From NCBI GenBank assembly GCA_038093975.1, contig JBBPTG010000031.1, forward strand, positions 124,001 through 188,000: a stretch of DNA of 64,000 bases. Reading direction: 5' to 3'. Positions 32,200 through 43,274 of the stretch are shown here, one piece after another. The notes beneath the pieces were generated by a model. It was not told the origin of the DNA and made no database searches. It saw only the letters and a program-made list of their open reading frames with translations. The position numbers and the translations under genes were made by a program. Each line of letters opens with the position of its first letter. Position 1 is the first letter of the stretch. The DNA comes from Chalciporus piperatus (lineage: Eukaryota > Basidiomycota > Agaricomycetes > Boletales > Boletaceae).

Positions 32200-33981
32200 T
32201 CATCGATACGTCGTCGAGTCCTGAAGACGCCACCGTCGAAGGGGACCCCACCACCACATTGATGACCCCGCCGCTTGTGCTTCTGCGTCCACGGGCATAG
32301 GCAGGCCATCCGTAGTCGGTCGTGCCTGATCTCTGTTCCGATGTCGAAGTCGCTGATCCCGTTCTCGTTCTCGCCGTCGTCGTTCCGAAGAAGATGGGAC
32401 GTCCTTCCATTCTTCATCCTCCCCCTCCCCCTCCACTTCCTTTTGGGTTGTCTGCTGCACCATCTCCATCTCTTCCCTCCGCTCGCGCTCTGCCTCACGT
32501 AGCCTGTAACTCCCAAGGCCCCATCCGACAACCTCTGTCCTGAACTCGTCTGTATTCCGCTCCGCTTCCCGTCCCCACACCTCGCGCGCACGTTGACCGC
32601 GTTCGATCGCCTGTGTATGCGCCGCAGTAAGGTGCTCGTGTCGTAGGCGTGCATACCATTGCTGGACAAAGTGTACGGGATGCCAAAGCGCAGCGACGAA
32701 GGTCGACGAACTTGCACCGACCGAGGCCGTTGCTTCGCGGGACTGGGTACTAGACACGCTCTCAGTGCGCTCCTGCGAACTGGAGCGTTGGCCACCATGT
32801 CCAAGCTGATCTACCCAAGCACCCGGCTTGAGAGCACCAGTGACGCCTTTCCATACCGAGCGCGCCTTTTCACGCTGCTCTTTACGGCGCTGTTCGCGAA
32901 GTTGACGTTTCTTCTGACGCTTCGATTCCCGCCGGAGAAGTTCTTCGACTTCACGAACTCCCATGCCTGCACCTACCCACCACCACCAACCAAGGAAACT
33001 CTGCCAAAGTGTAACGGCCCACATGAGTTTGGGCATCCAGGTGTATTGGTCCTGTTTGGGTATATAAACGAAATTGAGAGTCGTCGATATGACGGCGAGA
33101 ATGATCGCGCCAGCGCCAAAAGCGGCTGTCCCACCGTCTGTTCGCCAAGCTTGACGACGGTTAACGAGGAAGCCCCAGATGATGAGAGCGGACGTGAATA
33201 GGAGGGATAATGCAGCATTGCATACGTTACGCGTGCCTTCAGATACGGTAAGGACACTATTGCCACACATGACGGGGAGAAGCTGCATGACCGCTGAAAT
33301 GATGGCAAGTGGACCTATGGCAAGGAAATGAGCGGCTGGTCCGACGGGGCCGGGGACCAAGAAAAGACGAAGCGAATACTCACCTAACAAACCAAATATG
33401 AGTCGAGCCTCTAGAGATGAGGGATACAAGAGGGTCAAAAAGTGTATATGGGTGATCTAGGAAGGTGTGAGAAAGGCAGGGAGAGAAGGGGAAAGGCAGA
33501 CCTGAACAACAACGGATGTGGTTGCGTTCATGACGACCCAGGTTGCACTCTCTGCAGGAGACCACCTGTGCTGATAAGCAACTGTGGGATCTGTCGAGTT
33601 AAGGGTATAGTTGGTCGAGGGCATGTCGACAGCGAGGTAGCTAAGCATGTAAGGCCAATGTTGGCTCTGCTGGATTGTGGTGGAGAATATGACATAAAGG
33701 GTAGCGACGAGGGATATGAGGAGGGTGGTTACGCCTGTCAACTGTAGAACGTAGTTGGTTCGAGCGAGGGGCCAATGGTACTGGGCTGTGAATATGAGGT
33801 GGAGGAGGAGGACGGATGCGAGGGTGAGTACGATTCCAGTGAGGAGGATTTGGACAGGGAGAGATTGAGCGAATGGGGGACGGAATCTGAGGATTGGATC
33901 GTTGGTGTAGGGGGTATTATCTGACTGCTGGGCCATGGCTGGGCAGAGGAAGAGCAGACATCCATACACTAATGTCTCCAT
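32200..33981 (-). CDS. Seven-TM membrane protein with long charged C-tail
   Basis: Three exons on the minus strand (33981-33502, 33456-33384, 33314-32200), 555 aa. Signal-like start METLVYGCLLFLCPAMAQQ, then about seven hydrophobic spans, among them ILLTGIVLTLASVLLLHLIF, LQLTGVTTLLISLVATLYVI, GPLAIISAVMQLLPVM, ALSLLFTSALIIWGFL, AGAIILAVISTTLNFVY and LMWAVTLWQSFLGWWWWVG. The remaining ~270 residues are cytosolic-looking and strongly charged (VEELLRRESKRQKKRQLREQ and similar), with Ser-rich stretches. The topology resembles fungal GPCR-like or sensor proteins, but no family motif is recognisable. The start codon and promoter lie in a repeat that recurs inverted at 47039-47133. Confidence 0.75.
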
Positions 33982-34103
33982 CACCGCGACAGCAAAACAA
34001 CATAAAACGTCACACCGTCACGCTCTTGGCCCTCTTGGCCTCTAAAATTATACATACCTCCAAATTTATTGTAAATTTATCGCAATTTATCACACCGAGC
34101 ATG
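33971..34103. repeat. Dispersed repeat spanning a promoter and start codon, copy 1
   Basis: Reverse-complement match to 47039-47133. Shared blocks: gcggtgatggagacatt (minus-strand sense, containing the ATG of the seven-TM gene), gtgacggtgtgac, and the AT-rich part ending gaccgagcatgtc-like at about 34103. This copy has about 40 extra bases (34022-34061) between blocks. Confidence 0.75.
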
Positions 34104-34194
34104 TCGGCGGAGCGTCGGAGATCAAAAGTTAAATGAGTGTCACCGGCAACTGCCAACTTGTGTGCCTCCTCACTGACTGTGTTGCTCACTCGTC

Positions 34195-35330
34195 GTACTA
34201 GAATTTTGACCCGTGATCATAACGTTCTCACAGAGATGATCCAACAGGCTAGGAAGGAGTACCAAAAGGTTCAACAGGACTCGATCACTATCTATCCAGT
34301 AGAATTGGAGGGTGCGTCTGTTCTCAGAAAAAGTCTTGGGTGCACTTGCTAAGAATACGATTTGCAATAGTGACAGCTGGAGGGAAATTGCCACACGTCC
34401 TAAGCGTCCCCTCAATTCCACTGTCCTCAACCCGGGCGTGGTCGATCTCGTTCTTGGAGATGCTCGTGATTTCCTTGAAAGCAAGCAATGGTGATCGTGA
34501 CATCCCTTTCCGTTGAGGATATCTTCTTGTATGTCCTTTTTGACTTCCATACATAGTATCGCTTGATGTCTACATTGTTTCTCTGGCTCAGTCCGGACTA
34601 GACGATACCAGCCTCATTGAGCTTATCTTTGAACTCCCCGAGCGCTGCATCGCCCTCATGGAAGACATCAACACCGCCTTCCACCACAGTATCAATCGTG
34701 AAACCCCCGCACCCACAAAACTCCCTGAGCATCAAGATTCCGATGAAGAACAACCATGTGATGGACCTCCGAGCCCCAACAGCGGTGGCGGTATCTCACT
34801 CAGCAATATGCTCGACGGTATCGCAGCTCAAGAAGGTCGTATTCTCTTCGCTACCATGAACAAGTACAACGTGCTCGATCCTGCGTTGTGTCGACCTGGT
34901 CGGTTGGATCTCCACATCCAGTTCAAGCATGCGAGTCAATACCAAGTCGAGGAACTGTTCAAGCGCTTCTACGCACTTCCGTTATCTAAGCTTGCTGCAG
35001 AAGCAGAGACGGCGAAGACGAACAAGGTTGAATTGGAGAAGAGCGAGAGTGGGAGTGGGAGATTCAGGGTTTGAAGACGCTCCGGTCAAAGACCTCATTG
35101 ATCTCGCTTCCGCGTCCTCCATCCTCTTCGGCTTCTGTTGTCTCAGAGAAAACCGATGCGGAACCCCACGCCCCAGTCCGCCGAGCACCAACCTTCACCG
35201 GCATCTCTCACAGTATCCGTGCACCTCAATTGTTCCCCTACGGAGTCACCAAATCGCTGCTCAATTCGCTGCCTCCGTCCTTGACCGACAGTTTTCGATG
35301 GCTAGTCTGCAGGGGTTCCTCATGACGCGT
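34195..35330 (+). pseudogene. BCS1-like AAA ATPase pseudogene lacking the P-loop
   Basis: Ordered but frame-broken homology to fungal BCS1-type AAA proteins. About 34200-34310 reads TRDHNVLTEMIQQARKEYQK and ITIYPVELE. About 34376-34491 reads REIATRPKRPLNSTVLNPGV and LVLGDARDFLESKQW, then a stop. A remnant of DRDIPFR-GYLLY follows, and the Walker A segment expected next (GAPGTGKTS type) is simply absent. Homology resumes at 34561 with SLDVYIVSLAQSGLDD and ELPERCIALMEDINTAFHHS (Walker B), ILFATMNKYNVLDPALCRPG and LDLHIQFKHASQYQVEELF. The tail FAASVLDRQFSMASLQGFLM is in another frame. With no P-loop and several frameshifts it cannot be an active ATPase. Confidence 0.85.
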
Positions 35331-35384
35331 AATTCTCAAACGTGTCACGTGGGTGGAGGTGGCACAGCTCTTGAATGAATGTCG

Positions 35385-35669
35385 TCAGTACAAATGAAAT
35401 GAATCAAACAAAAGCGGGACCAACAATGAAGGTCTTGTAGCGGATAGGAATCCTGCCACCACCGCGGCTCCTGCGAAAACAGCGCACATGCGTAGGTTGT
35501 GGGCCGTGACGATGTATAAGTCTCCATTAGGGCCAATGGTACTATGAGGAACCTCCAGGTCAGAAGGCTTCAGCGCACGCTCAATGTTGATCTGAAGCTC
35601 ACGGCGCTTCAGGATGCAGCGCTTGATATACCGCGTGGCCAGTGTAGATATGTGTGGGTTCGGGAACAC
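35385..35669 (-). CDS. Hypothetical membrane protein, 5' end unresolved
   Basis: Open minus-strand frame of about 94 codons with no ATG near its start; a plausible acceptor (cccgacag, about 35671) suggests it is the last exon of a split gene whose first exon I could not fix. It has a basic helix RYIKRCILKRRELQINIERA, then GPNGDLYIVTAHNLRMCA, then one membrane span (AVFAGAAVVAGFLSA). The tail is hydrophobic and ends FHLY. The composition looks like real coding sequence; family unknown. Confidence 0.5.
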   Translation of the reverse strand: MFPNPHISTLATRYIKRCILKRRELQINIERALKPSDLEVPHSTIGPNGDLYIVTAHNLRMCAVFAGAAVVAGFLSATRPSLLVPLLFDSFHLY

Positions 35670-36516
35670 TGTCGGGTTGGTGGACCGAAAGTTCTCAGCA
35701 AATCCTCTCGGATGTGTAATAACAAAAGAACGATTTGCTCATCGCGACACCCGCGTCGCTCAATCCTACTAACGTGAAACATGTGGGCCGTCGAGTCATA
35801 TACAAAGCAATCAATCCAACATACTGCTACAGTAGTACTAGTGTCAGAATATTCACTAGCTATCCAATCATACAAATTTATGCACCCTGATATTTTCATC
35901 CGACAAATAGCAAATCTTACCACTTCAAGCTTCAAGCATCAAAATGTTCCTTGATCAGCCAGAAGCCAACCATGGACACATCCCTCCTTGGCCCAAGATC
36001 AACCCGGCGAGGCATCAGCGGTAATCAACACATCGATGATCTCAACCACGATTACCTGTCGAATACGGATAACGTCCGGCGGTGAGAGAAAGGATACGAT
36101 GCGAAAGAGAATATCTTCTGGAAGGTGTGTGAGTCCTGACATCCTGGAAGCTCAGTGGCAGAGTCGTAAGACCGCGTTGTTGTCAGTGTAATACTCGTGA
36201 TCGGTCCGGCCCGGACTTCGTTTGAAGTTTAGTTGTGAAAGCTGTTTTTCTGTGTCCTCGAGAGACATTTCTAATTGCGTGAAGCCTGGTCACGATAAGC
36301 CTGTGCTATCGCGATAGATGAACACCGAATGAAAGATAGACTGACACCAGCTAAACGTCGGACTTGAATTTATACTTGCAACCCGATTCACAATCAACAG
36401 CTTGTTACAGAACCAAAAGTGAAAACTGGCATATGAGATTTCTTCTTAGCTTAAGGGAGACGAAAGGAACAATATCCGCTCGAGGTCATGTAACAGCGCG
36501 ATCATCAACAGCGAAT
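35670..36516. other. Intergenic
   Basis: Only short frames in all readings. A small gtagtactagtg simple motif near 35827. The upstream exon of the minus-strand hypothetical gene (35669) may lie here but could not be identified. Confidence 0.4.
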
Positions 36517-37480
36517 CTACGGCATTGGCCGACCAGCTCTGATCGCCTTTGCAGCCTCGCTTTGTGCCTCATCCCGAAGATACCTGTCATAGATCTTCTG
36601 AAGATGTCCCCGGTCCTACAACACCATCAGTCCAAATCAAGGACACTCGCTCAAACACTCACGCTTGTCGTATTTAACACGCTATCCCTCGTGGCCAACT
36701 TCTCCGAATACGCCTTCCACGCCTGACTAGCAGCCTCGGCTTCGTACCCACGATGCTCCTTCAAGAGATACTCTCTCGCAGCCCACGGTGCGATCATGAC
36801 GTCCACGAGCGAGAACGCTTCGCCGAGGAAATAAGGACCTTTGACCTCCTCCGCGAGCTTACGTTGACCCTCGTACAATTCCGCACGCGCAGCGTCTTCC
36901 TTCTCCTTACCCTGCGCCATCAACAAGCGCTGCCACGCAGGGAGAATATTTTTGCTCGTGTGATCGATCCAGATACGAACGCGAGCACGATCATATGGGT
37001 CGGCGGGGAGCAGGCTGGGAGTGCAAGATGGGTAGGCGTCCTCGAGGAACTCGCAGAGAACGATCGATTCATAGAGGGCTTTACCGCGGTATTCGACCGC
37101 TGGTACGAGTCCTTTAGGGTTAATCTCTGTCCCCGCATTCAGAAGCCGTTAGATCGAGTACCATATCCGAGACGATCCGACGCACCGAGGAAGTATTTCT
37201 CTTTCTTGTACGGATTGACTTCCTTGTATTGGTATGGAATCTTCTTCTCCTCGAGGGCGATCCATACTCGCTGGTTAAAAGGACAGAACTACATCCGCGA
37301 AGGCCAGGCGAGAACCGTGAATATCCAGATCATGATGACGGTTCTTCAGTCCGGGATAACGAAGTCACTTACCCATCCTGACCAGAACACCAGATCCTGA
37401 GGATCCTGGTGTTTATTAACTGTTTCAGCCGCTTTATCTGTCGCAACAGGATGAATATCTTCGTCTGGGACACGAGCCAT
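36517..37480 (-). CDS. Glutathione S-transferase (omega-like)
   Basis: Four exons on the minus strand (37480-37373, 37288-37186, 37126-36663, 36615-36517), 774 nt, 257 aa. After a 36-residue leader, the thioredoxin fold opens with the active-site region FCPFNQRVWIALEEKKIPYQ; the Cys in FCPF is the omega-class catalytic cysteine position. Then come the cis-Pro/GSH-binding part LEINPKGLVPAVEYRGKALY and ESIVLCEFLEDAYP. The C-terminal helical domain has RIWIDHTSKNILPAWQRLL and GEAFSLVDVMIAPWAARE. Omega-type GSTs act as thiol transferases and dehydroascorbate reductases. The end is GRPMP. Length is normal. Confidence 0.9.
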
Positions 37481-37988
37481 GATTCAGAATGAGATACCAA
37501 GTTGATAAGTTTCAGCGAGAGGGGTATTACACAGGGCGCCTTTATGCGATGACGCAAATCAATCCCACGCAATCCCAATTGGTCATCAAGTACTCCTGTT
37601 CGGACAGCTAGTATGTGGACCGAGACAGGTCGTATCCAAGGAAACCCAGAGGGCAGGAGGGGACTTGGAATCCATGAACTTGCTTGAAGGATGTGTTGAA
37701 TTGGAGCGCCGGTCAGTAGGGTGCATTGTCTACTTATAATGACTACTCGGCACACCTTTTGCCTCGAGGCTCCTCGAGGGGGCCAGGCTGTTTTGAAGTA
37801 CTTCGGAGCCTGTCTTCCATCACTTCCTGTGCAGTCGAGCGAGGAGACTCGGAGCATTGAGCAGGCTGTCCAGAACAAGTCCAGAATCCATTACGTGAGA
37901 AGAACCCTCAAGCCAGCCCCTTGTCTACAACATGGTCCATATTCAAGTGCCAAGTCGACACGAAGGAAGAGGTATTCAAGTCTGAGTT

Positions 37989-40900
37989 TTATGGGAGAAC
38001 TAAAATTGTATGCACATCCCCCGCCTGCTTACCATCCTCCTCCCCCTTCCGTCTCTCAAACCGTACATCGATCACCTTCAACACATCACCCTCACCTTGT
38101 CCCTGCCCCTGCCCCTGACCATCCCCACCACTACCTTCCTCACCTTGTGCCCGTGCACCCCTCTGATCGACAACCCTCACACTCGGCACCTTGACATACC
38201 CACACTCGATCGGAATAATATTCCAACTCATTTTCTCCTCCCCACCCGGTAAAATCATCGGCAACCTCCCACTCCTCAACCCCGCCACCACGAACCCGTC
38301 GAGTGGGGTAGGATCGAGAGAGACGCTCACCATCGCCGTCCGACTCGGATGGTGGTTTCGTACAGTGAGGTGCATGGACGCGGGAGTGTGTAGCTTGGCA
38401 GTGGTGGGGACGCTGAGAAGGGCGACGAGATTGTCGCGAGGGGGACGGAGGAGAGGGAGGGGAATGCGTGTCTCCGTACGCGCTCCATTCGGTTGTCTGT
38501 GCGTTGTCGTGTTAGAGCGCCTGGGTAGAGGTGTCGGCGAAAGGATATATGGACACGTACTTTCGCCACGTCAAGACATACTCACCCGGTCCGACCAAGA
38601 CCTCGCCATTCGCCATCTCGTTCTCAGTAGGTGTCACCGATATACGACAAACATCCGAAAATCGATCACCTTGGCGATATTCTGCATATTGGACCTCCGT
38701 CAGAGAAACATCCTCACCCTCGAGCCGATAGCACACTGACCAAGGGAACACACCAGAGGTCCGTTGCCTTGGGGGTTCAAGGTATCACTCAACAATCTGG
38801 CATTCTTTCTTTCCTGTGTTCAGAATCAGGATCAGGACCGGTCTCCAAGAAAACAAACGGTGCCTTACCATCCTCTGTAAAAACACGGACTCCAGAAATA
38901 TCTCACGTGGCGCTACACATTCTACAACCGTCGTAACCACCGCCTCCCCACCAACCGAATCGTTCGACCCGCCTTCAAACACTGACAGATCTGCGAGGGC
39001 AGGCGGGGGATGTAACGCACGCAGGTAAGTCACGTCCTGAGTCACGACGAACGCGCGCGACACGGGTATGACGAGCGTTCGTAGGATCTCGCACGTATCA
39101 CGACTCGACTCCGACTCTTGTTCCAACTCCGACTCGGATGTCTGTACCTCTCCTTTGCTCGGCGGGCTGGATTGAACGGAGATGTCGATGGTCCGATCGC
39201 CTGGCGCACCACCGCAGGTAAGAAAGATCGTGTCGACGAGTTCGGCACCTGGGGCTACAATCCCAAACTTGACACCCTTGACGAGCCCGGACGACCTCTC
39301 GCCTTCGTGTCCGACTTTGATAGATTGGACTGCACACGGTGTGAATGAGGACAAGAGATGACGAGTGATAAAACAAGGACCGGGGTGCAAACGTACCTGC
39401 CTCATCGACCTCGGTAGGTTGCAACAACACATCAACAACCACGTCTAGCTCCCGATCATCCATATTCTTAATTCTGATGGGGATCGGGTACTCCTCGTCC
39501 AAGAGCGCTGGCTTCGTTTGGTCAACAGTGACCGAGAGCTGGTGTGGGCGATGTCGGACGCTGTATCACATCATTCAGGTTCAACGAAGCCAGCACAAAG
39601 AAGGGCACTCACACCACGCTGGAGTAGTCGTCCCGACACACAGGAAGGAACGACACAGGTTGAATGGAGCTAAGCCAGCGCGGGACGCTGCGCGTCGATT
39701 CGCGTGCACCACACGGTTCGTGTGGGAGCTCGATCGTCCAACTGCCTTCTCGAAGAGTAATGACAATGCGCGAAACCTATGCATCAATGAGTCTTTTCAC
39801 CTGCCGAACGTATGTGGGTCACGCACACTAAGTATTCCAGGAACGTCGGAAGACTGTGTTCCCGACAGGATGAGCTGATCGCCCGGTTTCCACCTCAAAT
39901 GAGCCTTGATCTCTTCAGACTGTGCCTCTGAAGCCGCTGCCTGGATCTGACCGAGCCGAACGAGCCGAACAGGGCCCGTGTTCGCCTCAGGATCGTGACG
40001 AACGACGACAGGCAGATAGGCTCCCGAGAAGGTGATTGAAATCGAGGCAATTGGCAAAACAGATATCTCCACGTTTGGCGGAGTGGCCAATGAGAGTTGG
40101 AATGCGGCCTCCTCTCCCACTCGGACTTCAAATTTCCAAAACACGACCGAGGTATTCACTGCACAAAACCATCAATGATCTCGTCCAAACACTTCCTTTC
40201 CCGATACGCACGGATAGGCTCAGACTCCTTGAGATCGACAATGAAAACTTGATCTACATTGAACGGAACCGAATTCTAGGACTCAATAATCAGTCAACGT
40301 CTTGGCCAACACATCACTCTGAACCAAACAAACCTTGAGAAGAGTCACCAGCTCATTCTGCCACGGCGCCGCTTCGTCAAAGTCACCTGTGAATAGCTCC
40401 ATCAGTTTTCAAGAAGAACGGGATCAATTTTGCAAATAACCATATCCAATCATCTCCACCAACAGCTTCACCATGAGCTCCATGTCCCCCAGTTTCTGCG
40501 CGCATGCATACCAAGTCGGGAAGAGCGGTCGTAGCATGGCGTTCCATTTTTCTCTACGATACGTTTTGGCTATGCGTTCGAAGAACCTACGGCCCCGGTG
40601 ATCTCAGTTCGGAGATACGGCGTTAGAGAAGATGTTCTCACCGGATGGCCATTTCGAACTTTCCAGACTCGTAGTACGTATGTGCGATGCGACACGCGAT
40701 CCACAACGTTAATCTCCCTTGACTCGCAGTCGAACTATATTTCTTGAACAGCTCGTACGATTTCGTATACAGCTACACACCCAACGTACGTCAACGTCCT
40801 TGATTCCGAAGAAAACAAAGCAGCGAAACCACACCTCCAAGATTATCGTCAAATGATCCACCTTCTTCTCGTTGGCGAACCCAGGCGCCGCACTCGCGCC

Positions 40901-42656
40901 CTGAGACACGCTCTCGCTCGCCAAAAACCGCTCTCGCCGAGCTTCCGTACATCGTGCCGCCATGTAAAAGTAATGACCAGGGTGTTGCAATGCGTGACTT
41001 GGGTTCAATCCGAGCGCTCGGACGGCGTCGAGATCAAGTGAGGCACCCCCAGGTCCAACTGCCGGTGTGAGTGGTGTGTGGGAAGGGAAAATGAGCGTGG
41101 AACGTGAGCCTTGCTCGAGCAGCTCTGCGAGCACGCGGTGTCTAAAATCAAAATTGAGTCCATGATGAGAACGTTAGGAGTGAAGTTAGGACCTACTGCC
41201 GTGCCATCCAACTCCAGTACTCGAACGTCTCCTCGCCGATTCCCCAACCACGTGAGAAATCGGCGAAACGACGCATGTGGAGATTATGGTTCGATAGAGC
41301 GAGCGCATATTCATTATTATAAAGGTATAGCTTCGTGATCTAGATGATGTTAGAATGAGCTCTCAAACACCAAAATCTCCTGGTTTAGGTATCACCTTAA
41401 AGTTGATAGTATCAGCTAGAACCTTGGCCTCCGCCCATCGTTTCGTTCGAGGGGGCAGGATCGCGGTTGACCCAAACATGATCATCAATGTCGTATATGC
41501 GTCCTGATAGTGTCTAAATCGCTTCAGAGAAGGGGAAAAGCGTGGAGGGAAGCAACACACTTGAGCGCGACTTCGTCTTCACCTCTGAATTCCGCGAAAC
41601 ACGCCATTTTGTATTCATATCGGACTGTCCATCCTTCGGGGCGGAGCGGACGCGTACTCGCAGCCCCTACGGGTATCAGAGGGGCAGGGTTGTATGATGA
41701 CACCGATTGCGAATGTCTATTACGCTTCCGGCGGACACGCTTGGAATGTGAAGTGTAGTACTCCACGGCCGAGTCGTACAATGCGTCTTGCAGACTGAGA
41801 AAATCAGTCAAACAGGCGAGAAGAAACGACGTGAAACTACCTTTGAACAAACTCGTTCAACTCCGCTAGGCTGACGGGGCTCAAGACGAAAAGTGCTGCC
41901 CGAGAATCCAGACCACTTTGCTTTCTAATGTAAGATAACCGACTGTCCAGTGAAGGATCATCTGGAAGGGAAACAATTTGATTCGAAAATATCAAGGGAA
42001 GCTTGATACGCACCTAGCATTCTCCTGCTCGCAACCAACACGACCGTGAATTTGATTCCTCGTTCGTTCAACGTCTTCTTTCTCTGAGCAATCTCAGCGC
42101 TAAGCTCTGCATCCCTCCTCCGTTCCTCATCCGCTCTTTCACGTTCGTGATCTGGGTTCGGTGGATCAAGGGGTGACCGAGGTGTCATATACGGAGCCTC
42201 AAACAATCTCAAGAAGAGGACAAACACGCTCGGTACAAGTGCAGTATGTTTTCGTATCCATATCGGTGCTATCAGACCATCCGGATACAGTGGTGACGTG
42301 GGTGTGAGTGGGGAGAGCGGAGAGTGAGCGGATGAGTAGGAAGGGTCTTCGGGTGGTACGAGTCTTCGTGGTGGGAATCGAATATTTTTGTCTACAAAGA
42401 CCGTCTGGAATGATGTGTTTCGTTCGGGTGACCATATTGAGGGTCTGAGCTGAGATTGGAGGGTATCGCGGAGGCGAGAGATGAGGAGTGCGAACGGGTC
42501 CTGCGACTTTGCGGGCGGTGGCTGGGACAGTTGAGGTGTACTAGTTCGAGTGGAAGGTGGTGAATTTGGAGTGACTGATGGATTGCTACCACCGAGACCG
42601 GCAACAAACATGACTGGTGATAACTGCGCGAGCAGCTCGACGGGATACGAATTCAT
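37989..42656 (-). CDS. TRAPPC11-type trafficking protein (Foie-gras/Gryzun)
   Basis: Long minus-strand gene with many short introns, starting at the ATG at 42656. N-terminus MNSYPVELLAQLSPVMFVAG, then a Pro/Ser linker with SPERNTSFQTVFVDKNIRFP. The foie-gras block follows: RLSYIRKQSGLDSRAALFVL, VRYEYKMACFAEFRGEDEVA and HYQDAYTTLMIMFGS, with RWAEAKVLADTINFK. The C-terminal Gryzun-like beta part has LHLTVRNHHPSRTAMVSVSL and VVAGLRSGRLPMILPG, ending VHTILVLP. This domain order is that of TRAPPC11, a subunit of TRAPP III acting in ER-Golgi traffic and autophagy; it is missing in budding yeast but common in filamentous fungi. I did not fix every internal exon border. Confidence 0.85.
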
Positions 42657-43215
42657 TGCCGGCGAGGTTGTGGATATCGTGCCAGTGGTAAAGGTGAGTT
42701 GCGGGTGTGATAGTTCACTACAAAGACCGTGGTCATCGCGCTAAGGAACAAACGCGAAGGGGGTTGATCACACTCACCAATGGTGCGGGTCCGGAGAACT
42801 GATCGTGACTTTAGATTGACAAAGCTACGTCGAATCCACAGAGGCAGTAAACCAAGTCGTCGCCGTTGTCCAATGTTCACGACTACGAGAGGCGTATGTA
42901 TGTCGCTGGCGTCGACGATGATGAGCGCGACTGACGATCGAGACTTTCCATTCCCGGATATGTCGTCTTGGGTGATTTCACGTGGGAAATTCCGAGTCTA
43001 TCAGATCCCAACTTTGTCCACCTTTTTTGTCCACCTTTGACTGTCTATGAAGAGAATTAGCATTGCAGGTGAATTAGTACTAGTGTTGGAATGAATGGAC
43101 AAGGGCTACAAGGACAAGGACAGCATCCGTCCGACTCTCTCGCTAGGATAAGCTTGACAAAGTACCAGACCCCCTATCCCAAGTCGACCACGACGTCATC
43201 CTCCACCTGAGACCG

Positions 43216-43222
43216 TATATAA
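43216..43222 (+). promoter_or_regulatory. TATA box of the metallothionein gene
   Basis: The sequence tatataa lies about 55 bases before the ATG at 43275, followed by a pyrimidine-rich leader (cctacccctcctatc). This is a typical strong-promoter layout for a small inducible fungal gene. Confidence 0.6.
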
Positions 43223-43274
43223 CAACCCTACCCCTCCTATCTACAACTTTATCGTCTCACAAAATAACATCATC

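Noticed and set aside
37989..38375. Separate small plus-strand genes over the TRAPPC11 3' end
   Set aside because: The plus-strand frames are antisense shadows of the well-conserved minus-strand Gryzun-like coding sequence.
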